Shown piece by piece: positions 26,262-35,821 of a stretch of 64,000 bases of DNA (position 1 is the stretch's first letter; each line of letters starts with the position of its first letter). This stretch comes from Marichromatium gracile (GTDB lineage: Bacteria; Pseudomonadota; Gammaproteobacteria; Chromatiales; Chromatiaceae): assembly GCF_004343155.1 (NCBI RefSeq), contig NZ_SMDC01000014.1, forward strand, positions 1 through 64,000, read 5' to 3'. The notes beneath the pieces were generated by a model. That model saw only the letters and a list, made by a program, of their open reading frames with translations, was not told the origin of the DNA and ran no database searches. The position numbers and the translations under genes are program-made.

Positions 26262-27776
26262 ATGTGCGGGATCGTCGGCATCGTCGGTAAGGGCCCTGTT
26301 AATCAGTCGCTTTACGACGCGCTCCTAGTTTTGCAGCACCGCGGCCAGGACGCCGCCGGTATCGTCACCTGCGAGGGTGGGCGCTTGCACCTGCGCAAGG
26401 ACAACGGACTGGCTCGTGACGTGTTCCGTACCTCGCACATGATCCAGCTGCGTGGCGACATGGGCGTGGGGCACGTGCGCTATCCCACCGCCGGCGCCTC
26501 CAGTTCGGCCGAGGCCCAGCCCTTCTACGTCAACTCGCCCTACGGCATCGTGCTCGCGCACAACGGCAATCTGACCAACGCCGATGCGCTCAAGCGCGAC
26601 CTGTTCGTCGACGACCTGCGCCACCTCAACACCGACTCCGACTCCGAGGTGTTGCTCAACATCTTCGCCCATGAGCTGCAAAGCCAGGGCAAGCTGAACA
26701 TCGAGGAAGAGGACGTCTTCCAGGCCGTGGCCGGGGTGCACCGGCGCTGTCGCGGCGGCTATGCGGCGGTGGCGATGATCCCGGGCTTCGGCGTGCTCGG
26801 CTTCCGCGATCCGCACGGCATCCGTCCGCTGGTCTACGGCTATCGCGAGACCGCCGATGGTCACGAGTACATGATCGCCTCGGAGAGCGTCGCGCTCGAT
26901 ACCAGCGGCTTCAAGCTGATCGGTGACGTCGCCCCCGGAGAGGCGGTGCTGATCACCCTCGACGGCAAGCTCCACACCCATCAGTGCGCCGCCGAGCCGG
27001 TGCTCTCGCCCTGTCTGTTCGAGTTCGTCTATTTCGCCCGCCCCGACTCGATCATCGACAACATCTCGGTGCACAAGGCGCGTTCGCGGATGGGCAAGAA
27101 GCTCGCGACCAAGATCAAGCGCGAGTGGGGCGATCATGACATCGATGTCGTGATCCCGGTGCCCGACACCAGTCGCACCGCCGCGCTGCAGCTGGCCAAC
27201 CATCTCGGCGTGCCCTATGCCGAGGGCTTCATCAAGAACCGCTATATCGCCCGGACCTTCATCATGCCGGGGCAGAAGGTGCGCAAGAAGTCGGTGCGCC
27301 AGAAGCTCAACGCCATCGATCTGGAGTTCCGCCGCAAGAACGTGCTGCTGGTCGACGACTCGATCGTGCGCGGCACCACCTCGCAGCAGATCATCCAGAT
27401 GGCGCGCGATGCCGGTGCCAACCGGGTCTATCTCGCCTCGGCCGCGCCGCCGGTGCGCTACCCCAACGTCTACGGCATCGATATGCCGGCGGCCAGCGAG
27501 CTGATCGCTTCGGGTCGCACCGAGGCGGAGATCTGTGCCGAGCTCGGCGCCGACGGCCTGATCTTCCAGGATCTCGAGGACCTGATCGACGCGGTGCAGA
27601 AGAAGGGCAAGAGCCATGTCGATCGCTTCGATACCTCGGTCTTCGACGGCAACTATGTGACCGGGGACGTGACCCCGGAATACCTCCGCGCCCTCGAGGC
27701 CAATCGCAACGACGGCGCCAAGGAACAGCGCTCAGCGCGCAGCGAGAGTGTCATTGACCTGCACAACTCAGTCTGA
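26262..27776 (+). CDS. purF: Amidophosphoribosyltransferase
   Basis: Commits PRPP to purine synthesis by replacing pyrophosphate with glutamine-derived ammonia. The 504-residue enzyme starts MCGIVGIVG, exposing the N-terminal nucleophile Cys2 after Met removal. The PRPP-binding loop is [16 protein letters not shown]. The longer open frame from 26094 is rejected because it would bury the catalytic cysteine. GAGG lies just before ATG 26262. No PurR-type operator was recognised upstream. Confidence 0.97.
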   Translation: MCGIVGIVGKGPVNQSLYDALLVLQHRGQDAAGIVTCEGGRLHLRKDNGLARDVFRTSHMIQLRGDMGVGHVRYPTAGASSSAEAQPFYVNSPYGIVLAHNGNLTNADALKRDLFVDDLRHLNTDSDSEVLLNIFAHELQSQGKLNIEEEDVFQAVAGVHRRCRGGYAAVAMIPGFGVLGFRDPHGIRPLVYGYRETADGHEYMIASESVALDTSGFKLIGDVAPGEAVLITLDGKLHTHQCAAEPVLSPCLFEFVYFARPDSIIDNISVHKARSRMGKKLATKIKREWGDHDIDVVIPVPDTSRTAALQLANHLGVPYAEGFIKNRYIARTFIMPGQKVRKKSVRQKLNAIDLEFRRKNVLLVDDSIVRGTTSQQIIQMARDAGANRVYLASAAPPVRYPNVYGIDMPAASELIASGRTEAEICAELGADGLIFQDLEDLIDAVQKKGKSHVDRFDTSVFDGNYVTGDVTPEYLRALEANRNDGAKEQRSARSESVIDLHNSV

Positions 27777-28983
27777 TCCGGGTCTCCCGGAGGAGTCGGC
27801 TGGCGCCACGGCGGCGCCGGGCTTTGCCACGCGTGCGGTACGCGCCGGTCAGCGGCGCACGCCCGAGGGCGAGCACGCCGAGCCCATCTTCACCACCTCG
27901 AGCTTCGTCTTCTCGAGCGCGGCCGAGGCCGCCGCGCGCTTCGCCGGTGAGGCCGAGGGCAACATCTATTCGCGCTTCACCAACCCCACGGTGCGGACCT
28001 TCGAGGAGCGGCTGGCCGCGCTCGAAGGAGGCGAGTGTTGCGTCGCCGCCGCCTCCGGGATGGCCGCGATCCTCGCGCTCTGTCTCGGGACCCTCGAGGC
28101 CGGGGATCACGTGGTGGTCTCGCGCAGCGTGTTCGGCAGTACCAGCTCGCTGTTCAGCAAATATCTCGCCCGCTTCGGGGTGGCGACGACCTTCGTCCCG
28201 CTCTCCGATCCCGCCGCCTGGGAGGCGGCGATCGGGACGAAGACGCGGATGCTGTTCTGCGAGACGCCCTCGAACCCGCTCACCGAGATGGCCGATCTGC
28301 GCGAGCTGGCCGAGATCGCACATCGAGGCGGCTGCCGGCTGGTGGTCGACAACTGCTTCTGCACCCCGGCACTGCAGCGTCCGCTCGAACTCGGGGCCGA
28401 TGTGGTGGTGCATTCGGCGACCAAGTATCTCGATGGTCAGGGGCGCTGTGTCGGTGGCGCCGTGGTCGGTGATCGCAAGTTGGTCGGCGAGGCGGTGTTC
28501 GGCGTGATGCGGACCGCCGGCCCGACGATGAGTCCGTTCAACGCCTGGGTCTTCCTCAAGGGGCTCGAGACGCTCGAGCTGCGGATGCAGGCGCATACAC
28601 GCGCCGCCGAGCAGCTCGCCCACTGGCTCGACGACCATCCGGCGGTGGCGCGGGTCCATTACCCGGGGCTGCCCCAGCATCCCCAGCACCATCTGATCGG
28701 CACCCAGCAGCGCAGCGGCGGCGGTATCGTCTCCTTCGAGGTGCGCGGTGCGCGCGCCGAGGCCTGGCGGGTGATCGACTCGACGCGGATGATCTCGATC
28801 ACCGCCAACCTCGGTGATGCCAAGACCACCATCACCCATCCGGCGACCACGACCCACGGTCGACTCAGTGCCGCGGAGCGCGCCGACGCCGGTATCACTG
28901 AGTCGCTGCTGCGGGTCGCGGTGGGGCTGGAGTCGGTGGCCGACATCCAGGCCGACCTGGCGCGAGGGCTGGCGGTGTCGTGA
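27748..28983 (+). CDS. metZ: O-succinylhomoserine sulfhydrylase
   Basis: Makes homocysteine directly from O-succinylhomoserine and sulfide, a sensible route in a sulfide-rich cell. The 411-residue Cys/Met-metabolism PLP enzyme has the PLP lysine Lys226 in [12 protein letters not shown] and the early [18 protein letters not shown] block. Its position after purF and its sequence support MetZ over cystathionine gamma-synthase. The start is probably GTG 27748, overlapping the purF end by 29 nt; TTG 27754 is an alternative. Confidence 0.93.
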   Translation: MSLTCTTQSDPGLPEESAGATAAPGFATRAVRAGQRRTPEGEHAEPIFTTSSFVFSSAAEAAARFAGEAEGNIYSRFTNPTVRTFEERLAALEGGECCVAAASGMAAILALCLGTLEAGDHVVVSRSVFGSTSSLFSKYLARFGVATTFVPLSDPAAWEAAIGTKTRMLFCETPSNPLTEMADLRELAEIAHRGGCRLVVDNCFCTPALQRPLELGADVVVHSATKYLDGQGRCVGGAVVGDRKLVGEAVFGVMRTAGPTMSPFNAWVFLKGLETLELRMQAHTRAAEQLAHWLDDHPAVARVHYPGLPQHPQHHLIGTQQRSGGGIVSFEVRGARAEAWRVIDSTRMISITANLGDAKTTITHPATTTHGRLSAAERADAGITESLLRVAVGLESVADIQADLARGLAVS

Positions 28984-30014
28984 CGGCCCTGGAACTGATC
29001 TGCCCGGGACTGCTCGGCCCCCTGCCGCTACGTCCCGAGCCCTTTCCGATACTGCCCAATCTCGACCGTCTGCTGGCACGTGCGAGTGTCGTCGACGGGG
29101 TTGCCAGCGATCCTTTCGCCGCGCTGTTCGCCGCCTTCGGCATCGCCGCCGAGCCAGGCTGTGATCTGCCCAGTGCGCCCTTGTGTCTGCTCGGCGACGC
29201 CCCCGAACTGCTCGCCGGAGAGGGCGCTGCCGCTTACTGGCTGCATGCCGATCCGGTCTACCTGCGCCCGGACATGGAGCGGTTGCGGCTCTTCGAACTC
29301 GAGCGCTTCGCACTCGACGCCGAGGAGGCCGCGGCGCTGGTGGCGAGCTTCAACGATCACTTCGCCGACGCCGGACTGGAGTTGGTTGCGCCGACCCCGC
29401 AGCGCTGGTATCTACGCCTGGCGCGGCCGCCCGCGCTGCGTACCACGCCGCTCTATCGGGTGATGGGCGAGGCGCTCAGCCCGGATGCGATCAGCGGCGA
29501 CGATGCGCTGGCCTGGAACCGGCTGCTCAACGAGGTGCAGATGCTGTTCTTCGCCGATCCGGTCAATCGCGCCCGCGAGGCGCGTGGCGAGCCGGTGGTC
29601 AACGGACTCTGGCCCTGGGGCGGGGGACGGCTGCCGGCGGCGCCGGGGCGGGGGCCTGCCCTGGTGGTGGGCGAGCATCCGCTCACCCACGGGCTGGCAC
29701 ACTGGGCCGGGGTGGGGCACCGCACCCCGGCCCAGTGGTTGCAAGACCCAGCGCTCGGCGAGCGGGGTGTCCTGATCTATGACGAGAGCCCCTGGCGGGC
29801 GCTGCACGGGCGCGATCTTGGCGCCTGGTCCGATGCCCTGGTCGCCTGTGATGCCGCGCTCGCCGCGCCGCTGCGCGCGTTGCGTCGGCAGCGCTGGTCG
29901 GAGGTCGTGCTCGATCCCTGTGCCGGGACCCGCTATCGCACCTCGGGCTGGGGGCTGTTGCGCGGGTGGCGTCGGCGCGGGTTGCGATCGCACTGCCGGC
30001 TCGCCCGGCGCTGA
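28980..30014 (+). CDS. RpfE-like/phosphoglycerate mutase-like protein of unknown function
   Basis: A 344-residue protein with the motif NGLWPWGGGRLP (about 204-215), typical of the COG4255 group annotated as RpfE-type regulatory or cofactor-independent phosphoglycerate-mutase-like proteins. No signal peptide or membrane helix. GTG 28980 overlaps the metZ stop (GTGA), so it is probably cotranscribed. Catalytic activity is unproven; the family name comes from an Xanthomonas locus. Assignment to the group is fair, function unknown. Confidence 0.65.
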   Translation: MTALELICPGLLGPLPLRPEPFPILPNLDRLLARASVVDGVASDPFAALFAAFGIAAEPGCDLPSAPLCLLGDAPELLAGEGAAAYWLHADPVYLRPDMERLRLFELERFALDAEEAAALVASFNDHFADAGLELVAPTPQRWYLRLARPPALRTTPLYRVMGEALSPDAISGDDALAWNRLLNEVQMLFFADPVNRAREARGEPVVNGLWPWGGGRLPAAPGRGPALVVGEHPLTHGLAHWAGVGHRTPAQWLQDPALGERGVLIYDESPWRALHGRDLGAWSDALVACDAALAAPLRALRRQRWSEVVLDPCAGTRYRTSGWGLLRGWRRRGLRSHCRLARR

Positions 30015-30018
30015 GGGC

Positions 30019-30507
30019 TCAGCCCGCGACCGCGAGGTCGAGCGGCTGGGCCTGGAGCAGCTGGAGCGCGGCCCGGGTCTCGACCTCGAGGATGAAGCCG
30101 CGCTTGCCGCCGTTGATATAGATCCGCGGCAGTTCGAGGATGCCGCGCTCGCAATAGACCGGCATCGGGTGACGGGTCCCGAACGGCGAGGTGCCGCCGA
30201 CCCGGTAGCCGGAGTGCCGATCGGCGACCTCGGGCGCGCAGGGGCGCACCCGCTTGGTGCCGATGGCGCGCGCCAGGTGCTGGGTGGCGACCTGACAGTC
30301 GCCGTGCATCAGCACGACCAATGGCCGCGCATCGGCGTCCTCCATGATCAATGTCTTGACCACCAGGTGCTCGTCGACGCCGAGTGTCGCCGCCACCTGC
30401 GCCGTACCGCCGCCGCTGACATAGTCGTAGCAGTGCGGGGTGAAGGCGATGCCGGCGGCACGCAGCGCCCTGACCGCCTGGGTGACCGGGTGTTTCTCCT
30501 TGGCCAT
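30019..30507 (-). CDS. ybaK: YbaK/EbsC-type Cys-tRNA(Pro)/Cys-tRNA(Cys) deacylase
   Basis: Hydrolyses mischarged Cys-tRNA(Pro) in trans. The 162-residue protein has the catalytic lysine region LVVKTLIMED, the GTKRVRPC segment, and GGTSPFGTRHPMPVY characteristic of YbaK. On the minus strand GGGGAGG precedes ATG 30507. It is 14 nt downstream of the DUF938 methyltransferase gene, likely one operon, and converges with the RpfE-like gene. Confidence 0.9.
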   Translation of the reverse strand: MAKEKHPVTQAVRALRAAGIAFTPHCYDYVSGGGTAQVAATLGVDEHLVVKTLIMEDADARPLVVLMHGDCQVATQHLARAIGTKRVRPCAPEVADRHSGYRVGGTSPFGTRHPMPVYCERGILELPRIYINGGKRGFILEVETRAALQLLQAQPLDLAVAG

Positions 30508-30521
30508 GTTCCTCCCCTCGT

Positions 30522-31124
30522 TCAGTGTCGCCGCCACACCAGGATGCGGTTGTTCGTCGGCATCGCATGTTCGGCCAGCGCCTCGAAGCCGTTGTCCTCG
30601 GCCAGCCCCAGCAGCCAGGTGCGATCGCGCACCCCCATCGCCGGGTCGCGCGCGCGCAGCCAGGCGTCGAAGGCGGCGTTGCTCTCGCTGGTCGGTCGGC
30701 CATCCTCGTGGAAGGGGCCGTAGAGGGCGAAGAGCCCACCGGGGGCGAGTACCTCGCCGAGTCCACTGAACATCGCCGCGACCGCCGCGACCGGCATGAT
30801 GTGCGCGGTGTTGGCGCTGAAAGCGGCGTCGAACCCGGGTGTCGGCCAGGGACCGCGCAGCACGTCGAGCGCGATCGGCTCGGGCAGGTTGGGCAGCGCC
30901 GCCTCGCCGATCCACTGACGCATCCCCGGCAACTCGTCGGCGCGGTCGCTGCACTGCCAGCACAGCTCGGGCAGTGCCGCGGCGAAATGGACCCCGTGCT
31001 GCCCGGTGCCGCTGCCGATCTCCAGCAACCGGCGCCGTCCGGCATAGAGCGGGGCGATCACCGCGAGGATGGGGGCGCGATTCTGATCGCAGGACTCGGC
31101 GTAGGGCTTGGTGGTCGATTGCAT
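30522..31124 (-). CDS. DUF938 (UPF0585) SAM-dependent methyltransferase-like protein
   Basis: A 200-residue Rossmann methyltransferase. KPYAESCDQNRAPIL at the N-terminus and the SAM-binding LLEIGSGTGQHGVHFA motif (about 28-43) define the DUF938 family. SANTAHIMP and ALYGPFHEDGRPTSESN are further family blocks. Substrate unknown. Start at ATG 31124 (MQSTTKPYAES) chosen by family alignment; an open frame extends to 31199 without support. Confidence 0.85.
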   Translation of the reverse strand: MQSTTKPYAESCDQNRAPILAVIAPLYAGRRRLLEIGSGTGQHGVHFAAALPELCWQCSDRADELPGMRQWIGEAALPNLPEPIALDVLRGPWPTPGFDAAFSANTAHIMPVAAVAAMFSGLGEVLAPGGLFALYGPFHEDGRPTSESNAAFDAWLRARDPAMGVRDRTWLLGLAEDNGFEALAEHAMPTNNRILVWRRH

Positions 31125-31201
31125 CGGTGGACTCGTATGTGGTGGCGACGACAGCGCCTCGATCGGCCACAGGATGCCGCGCGTCGGGAGCGGTCGCAAG
31201 T

Positions 31202-31249
31202 CAGCTGCCAGCTATCAGCTTCCAGCTATCAGCTGCCAGCCGCCAGTGG
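31202..31249. repeat. Degenerate heptamer array
   Basis: Six units, CAGCTGC, CAGCTAT, CAGCTTC, CAGCTAT, CAGCTGC and CAGCCGC, plus a partial CAGTGG. This array is more diverged than the others, showing that positions 4-7 vary while CAG and the 7-nt spacing stay. Confidence 0.88.
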
Positions 31250-31321
31250 CCGCCTGCCCCCAAGCGCTGGCACCAAGCGCGTGTGATGGCAGGCAATGCC
31301 GTCGTCAGGGGCGCATACTCA

Positions 31322-31409
31322 CTGGCGGCTGGCGGCTGGCGGCTGGCGGCTGGCGGCTGGCGGCTGGCGGCTGGCGGCTGGCGGCTGGCGGCTGGCGGCT
31401 GGCGGCTGG
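31322..31409. repeat. Perfect heptamer array (CTGGCGG)12
   Basis: Twelve identical CTGGCGG units and a partial CTGG end 66 nt before the lipoprotein start. It is the longest perfect array away from the window edge. With the degenerate array at 31202 it fills much of the 351-nt gap 31125-31475. Translated in frame it would give a 7-residue repeat (WRLAAGG), but nothing indicates it is coding. Confidence 0.95.
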
Positions 31410-31475
31410 TACTGGAGCCCGTGGCATGATCGGCTATCATGGTGGCTTTGTGCCGCCTGGGCGGGGGTGCCCTCG

Positions 31476-32723
31476 ATGTCGACGCCGAATCCCGATCCGC
31501 AGTCAGTTCGCAGACGTGGCGCCGTCGTGGTGTCGCTGCTGGTGCTCGGTGCGCTGTTGCTGGTGCTCGGCGGCTGCGCCGGTTCCGGCGGCACGGTGCA
31601 GGGGGCGGCGCCCTGGCGCACCCCGGGTGCCCAGCTCGCCGCCGAGCGTGCCGATGGGCCGCGTCCGTCGATGTCGGCCCATGTGCTCTACAGCACCGAC
31701 CCGCTCGGTCTGCGCCAGGAGTTGCAGACGCGCTGCGCGGGGATGGATGGGCGTGGCACCGGGGCGGTATTGAGCACCCTGGTCACCGATCTCTATCTCT
31801 CCGGGGTGGAGCCCGGGGAAGGTGCCGAGGCGCTGTTGCGCGGCGGCTGTGCGCCGGTCAGCGAGATCGTCACCGAGATGATCGCCCAGGGCGGGGAGTC
31901 GGCCTTCGATCCGGTGCTCGAGCGCGCGCTGATGCTCACCGGTTCGGGCGCGCGCGAGACGCTCGAGCTGGCCGCCGCCGAGGGGCTCGAACGTCGCGCC
32001 CGGCTGCTCGATGCCAGCGACGGGCCGTTGCGCGAGTCGCTGGTCTATGCCATGCGCTACTATCCCTCGGGCGCGCCGACCAGCGAGACCCAGACGGCGG
32101 TGGCGATGAACCTGCTGTTCGAGCGCGCCGAGTCCGGCTACGGCCTCTATACCTTCGTGCTGCTCGGACGCACCAGCGCGCTCGATGCCGCCGACGTGCA
32201 GCGCTATCGCGAGCTGTTCCGCATCATCGAGACCTATGTGGCGAGCGCCAGTGGCGTGAGTGAGCCGCGGCGCGAGGCGCATGCCTTCCTGGTGCCGGTC
32301 TATGCCGACTCCGGCGACATGGCGCTGGTCGATCAACTCGCCCCCGAACTCTCCGACCTGATGCGTTACCGGCTCGGCCGTGCGTTGCGCCGCCATGGCC
32401 GACCGGGCCCGGCGGCCCGGCTCGAGAGCGGCGCCGGCCCCTTCCTGATGACCAGCACCGATCCGCAGCTGTTGCCGCTCGAGGTCGGTGCGCCACGGTT
32501 GCTGATCGACCTCTCCGGGGTCGGCGCCGAGTATCTCTACGGCATCATCGATGCCTGCGATCGGCCGGTCGAGGACGCGGCGGCGCTGGAGCGGCTGCGC
32601 GAACGGCTGCGCCTGTTGCTCGACGAGGCGCCGGCCGACTGGCTCGAATGGATCGAACCTCGAGCGCCCTCGACACCACGCGCCGCGACCGTCGTGGCGG
32701 CGCCGTCGTCGGTGGTGGGGTGA
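31476..32723 (+). CDS. Putative lipoprotein of unknown function
   Basis: A 415-residue protein. An N-terminal hydrophobic stretch ends in the lipobox-like VLGGC (about residues 29-33), so it is predicted to be lipid-anchored. The mature part is Ala/Leu/Glu-rich and probably helical, possibly repeat-like. I do not recognise a domain. ATG 31476 (MSTPNPDPQSVRRRG) is chosen; the open frame continues upstream through the heptamer array but without a plausible start. It is followed by a membrane protein gene 67 nt downstream. Confidence 0.75.
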   Translation: MSTPNPDPQSVRRRGAVVVSLLVLGALLLVLGGCAGSGGTVQGAAPWRTPGAQLAAERADGPRPSMSAHVLYSTDPLGLRQELQTRCAGMDGRGTGAVLSTLVTDLYLSGVEPGEGAEALLRGGCAPVSEIVTEMIAQGGESAFDPVLERALMLTGSGARETLELAAAEGLERRARLLDASDGPLRESLVYAMRYYPSGAPTSETQTAVAMNLLFERAESGYGLYTFVLLGRTSALDAADVQRYRELFRIIETYVASASGVSEPRREAHAFLVPVYADSGDMALVDQLAPELSDLMRYRLGRALRRHGRPGPAARLESGAGPFLMTSTDPQLLPLEVGAPRLLIDLSGVGAEYLYGIIDACDRPVEDAAALERLRERLRLLLDEAPADWLEWIEPRAPSTPRAATVVAAPSSVVG

Positions 32724-32790
32724 GCGGCCGTCGGGCAGGCACGGATCCTTCGTCGGGCCACGCCCGCGCGTGGCTTCACAACCTGAGCAG

Positions 32791-33393
32791 ATGAGATTGA
32801 TGAGCATCATTCCACACAGCCTTGGCAGCCTGATCCGATTCCTGATCGGTATCTTCCTGCTGCAGGGAGTCACCGCACTCTTGGTCTACACCGCGCTGAG
32901 CACCGACTGGCAGACCACCTGGCCACTGTTCGCGCTGCTCGGTGGCGCCATCGGCATCCTCGTCGCGCTGTGGTTCAACACCATCGCCGATGCCTACCGC
33001 CACCGCGCCACCTCGCGGTTGAGCGAGCGCTTCTCCAAGGAGCGCGAGAAGATCCGGGTCAAGGCCGAGCAGCAGCGTGCCAAGGCCGGACGCTCGCAGG
33101 AGCGGCTGGCGGCCAAGGCGCGACGTAGCTCCTGGGGGGCGAGCCTCAAGACCGGCGCTGTGGTCGGCGGTACGGTGGGAATCGGGATCACCATGATGCT
33201 GACCCAGTTCGTCACCCTCGGGCTGGTGACCCTGAGCGCCGCCGGTGGCGCGGCGCTCGGCTACGGGGTACGGGCGCGCCAGCAGCGGGCGATCGACAAC
33301 CGCCGTCTGGCCGCCGAGGCACGCGAGCTGAAGACGCTGGAGACGGTGTCCGAGCGGCGGGTGCTGCCGCGCCATCGCGCCGCCGGCGACTAG
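32791..33393 (+). CDS. Membrane protein with coiled coil, unknown function
   Basis: A 200-residue protein. Two N-terminal membrane helices (about 12-35 and 44-62) are followed by a highly charged coiled-coil segment (about 70-112, rich in Arg, Lys, Glu), a further hydrophobic Gly-rich pair (about 118-155), and a basic tail. ATG 32791 or 32800 are both possible. No family is recognised. It may be cotranscribed with the lipoprotein gene. Confidence 0.7.
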   Translation: MRLMSIIPHSLGSLIRFLIGIFLLQGVTALLVYTALSTDWQTTWPLFALLGGAIGILVALWFNTIADAYRHRATSRLSERFSKEREKIRVKAEQQRAKAGRSQERLAAKARRSSWGASLKTGAVVGGTVGIGITMMLTQFVTLGLVTLSAAGGAALGYGVRARQQRAIDNRRLAAEARELKTLETVSERRVLPRHRAAGD

Positions 33394-33401
33394 CCCGACC
33401 C

Positions 33402-34259
33402 TCAGCCTGTCACCAGTGTGCCGGTGGCGCGCATCCCGGCGCCCCTGAGCGCCCAGGCGACGTCGGCGGCCTGACGGTTGCCGGCGACGTCGTGTACGCG
33501 GAAGACCTCGATCCCGGCGAGCACGCCCGCGGTGGTGGTGGCGGCGGTCGCCGCATCCAGTGCTGCCGGGTGCGGCTCATCGCAGATCGCGCCGAGGAAG
33601 CGCTTGCGGCTGGCGCCGAGCAGCACCGCGAAGCCGTGCGCGCGCAAGCGATCGAGCGCGGCGATCAGCGCAAGGTTGTGCGCGAGGGTCTTGCCGAAGC
33701 CGATGCCGGGGTCGAGCAGGATGCGCTCGGCGGCGACGCCGGCGGCGCGCGCGAGGCGCGCGCGCTCGAGCAGATAGTCCTCGACCTCGGTGGTCACGTC
33801 ACCATAGCGCGGGTCCTGCTGCATGGTCTCGGGGCGTCCCTGACGATGCATCAGCACCAGGGTGGCGCCGGTCTCGGCGGCCAGTGCGAGCAGTCCGGGA
33901 TCGTCCTCGCCGGCGGCGGTGTCGTTGATCCAGCTGGCGCCGGCGGCGAGCGCCGCACGCGCGACCTCGGCGCTGGTGGTGTCGATGCTGATCTCCACGC
34001 CCGCCGGGAGCCGCTTGCGCAGCGCGCCGATCACCGGCAGCACGCGCTCGCACTGTTCGGCGGCGGGCACCGCGCGTGAGCCGGGGCGGGTCGACTCGCC
34101 GCCGACATCGATGATGTCGGCCCCGGCGCGGGCGAGTGCGAGACCGTGGGCGACGGCCGCCTCGGGTGCGAAGTGCTCGCCGCCGTCCGAGAAGCTGTCC
34201 GGGGTGACGTTGAGGATGCCCATGATCCGTGGTGGGGCCGTAGGGGCTTGGTTGTGCAT
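33402..34259 (-). CDS. folP: Dihydropteroate synthase
   Basis: Condenses p-aminobenzoate with hydroxymethyl-dihydropterin pyrophosphate, the sulfonamide target step of folate synthesis. The 285-residue TIM barrel shows ILNVTPDSFSDGG, DVGGESTRPG and GASRKRFLG. ATG 34259 has AGGAG 9 nt upstream on the minus strand; a longer frame to 34457 is unsupported. No ftsH or glmM neighbour, which is unusual for enterobacterial folP but not for this group. Confidence 0.95.
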   Translation of the reverse strand: MHNQAPTAPPRIMGILNVTPDSFSDGGEHFAPEAAVAHGLALARAGADIIDVGGESTRPGSRAVPAAEQCERVLPVIGALRKRLPAGVEISIDTTSAEVARAALAAGASWINDTAAGEDDPGLLALAAETGATLVLMHRQGRPETMQQDPRYGDVTTEVEDYLLERARLARAAGVAAERILLDPGIGFGKTLAHNLALIAALDRLRAHGFAVLLGASRKRFLGAICDEPHPAALDAATAATTTAGVLAGIEVFRVHDVAGNRQAADVAWALRGAGMRATGTLVTG

Positions 34260-34311
34260 GAGGGAGGGACTCCTGGGCGATGGCGCCGGGGCAGGGGCCC
34301 GGCGCCGACGA

Positions 34312-35358
34312 TCACTCGGCGGTGAGCGCCGCGAAGCGTGAGGTGGCGCGGTCGCTGTAGCCGTCGCCCTCGCGGACGACGAAGAAGGCGGCGATATCAT
34401 GCGCCTCGGCCAGCGCGAGGCCGGCCTCGGGGCCGAGCACCAGCAAGGCGGTGGCAAGCGCGTCGGCCTGGGCGCAGTCGGCGGCGATCACGCTCACCGA
34501 TGCCAGGGTGTGGGTGACCGGGCGCGCGGTGATCGGGTTGATGGTATGGCTGTAGAGCTTGCCGTCGCGCTCGTAGAAGTTGCGATAGTCGCCCGAGGTG
34601 GCCATGGCGGCATCGTGCAGGGTGACGATGCGATGGACCTCGCGCACGCCGGGCTCGGGGCGCTCGATGGCGATCCGCCAGGGGGTGCCGTCGGGCTTGG
34701 TGCCGCTGGCGCGCAGCTCGCCGCCGACCTCGGCGAGATAGTCGGTGACGCCCGCCGCCTCGAGCACCGCCGCGACCTGATCGACGCCATGGCCCTTGGC
34801 GATGCCGGAGAGATCGACATAGACGCCTGGTTTCTCCTTGCGCAGCGCCGGGGGATCGAGTCGGTACTCGAGCCGGGGGAAGCCGATGCGCTCGCGTACC
34901 TCGGCGAGCTGCGCATCGCTCGGCAGCTGTTCGGGAGGCTGGCCGGGACCGAAGCCCCAGAGGTTGACCGCCGGGCCGACGGTGACGTCGAAGGCGCCGA
35001 TGCTGAAGATGCTGATGCGCTCGGCGAGCGCGACCAGCGCGGCCAGCTCCAGGGAGACCGGGAACCAGTCGCCCGAGTCGCTGGCGTTGAAGCGCGACAG
35101 CTCCGAGTCGGGACGATAGGTCGACATCAGGTCGTTGACCTGTTCCAGTCGGGCATCGATCCGCGTCTGCAGCTGCTCGGCCGAGAGCGCGTCGGGGAGC
35201 CCGTAGAGCTTGACGCTGTAGTGCGTGCCCATGGTGCGCCCCTGGAGTTCCACGGGGGCGTCGTCCTGGGCGCAGCCGGCGAGTGCGAGCAGCGCACCGA
35301 GCAACAGGATCGGGAGGAGGCGCCAGCGCGGCGGCGCGAGTACGGCGATGGATGGCAT
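34312..35358 (-). CDS. apbE: FAD:protein FMN transferase (ApbE), lipoprotein
   Basis: Attaches FMN covalently to threonine in flavoproteins such as NqrB/NqrC or RnfD/RnfG. The 348-residue protein has a lipobox (LALAGC, Cys about 29), GRTMGTHYSVKLYG, the metal/flavin motif DLSGIAKGHGVD and SHTINPITARP. Expected on the periplasmic face of the inner membrane. It lies 52 nt upstream of folP on the same strand. No rnf or nqr gene is nearby, so its client is not shown here. Confidence 0.93.
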   Translation of the reverse strand: MPSIAVLAPPRWRLLPILLLGALLALAGCAQDDAPVELQGRTMGTHYSVKLYGLPDALSAEQLQTRIDARLEQVNDLMSTYRPDSELSRFNASDSGDWFPVSLELAALVALAERISIFSIGAFDVTVGPAVNLWGFGPGQPPEQLPSDAQLAEVRERIGFPRLEYRLDPPALRKEKPGVYVDLSGIAKGHGVDQVAAVLEAAGVTDYLAEVGGELRASGTKPDGTPWRIAIERPEPGVREVHRIVTLHDAAMATSGDYRNFYERDGKLYSHTINPITARPVTHTLASVSVIAADCAQADALATALLVLGPEAGLALAEAHDIAAFFVVREGDGYSDRATSRFAALTAE

Positions 35359-35458
35359 GGGTCCTTCTCGGGCCGTTTGGCCCTGATCGTCTGATGACCG
35401 GCACGCGTGTCGGCGGGCCGGGGCTAGGGATGATTGCGGGGCGAGACGCGGCGCGCCA

Positions 35459-35758
35459 TCAGGGGTGCAGCAGCCCGGCGCCGAGCAGGCCGATCAGGAT
35501 CAGGTAGATCCCCACCACGTAGCTCAGCAGGTTGGGGCGGATCAGGATCAGCACCCCGGCGACCAGGGCGATCACCGCCTGGGGCGCGAACGGCTGGCCG
35601 GCGAAGGCCGTCAGCAGACCATGGATGCCGACCAGCAGCAGATAGGCGGCGACGGCATAGTTGAGCACCCGCGGTACGGCGAGGATCAGCACACCGGTGA
35701 GCACGGCGGCGATCGCCGGTAGTGGCCAGTGTTGCAGCAGGGCCGGGAACTGGTCCAT
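35459..35758 (-). CDS. DUF3096-like small membrane protein
   Basis: A 99-residue protein that is nearly all membrane: two similar segments, LTGVLILAVPRVLNYAVAAY and VAGVLILIRPNLLSYVVGIY, each with a helix, an R/P turn and another helix, an internal repeat. Function unknown. ATG 35758 has AGGAGA upstream on the minus strand, better than the longer frame from 35815. Confidence 0.75.
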   Translation of the reverse strand: MDQFPALLQHWPLPAIAAVLTGVLILAVPRVLNYAVAAYLLLVGIHGLLTAFAGQPFAPQAVIALVAGVLILIRPNLLSYVVGIYLILIGLLGAGLLHP

Positions 35759-35821
35759 GGGTCGTCTCTCCTGTGCGTTGATCGTGCCCGATCGCGTCTC
35801 GACCGAATGGGTCATTCTAAC

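Noticed and set aside
31296-31475. Upstream extension of the lipoprotein through the heptamer array, giving repeated WRLAAGG
   Set aside because: No ribosome-binding site, the array is open in several frames on both strands, and the lipobox needs the start at 31476.
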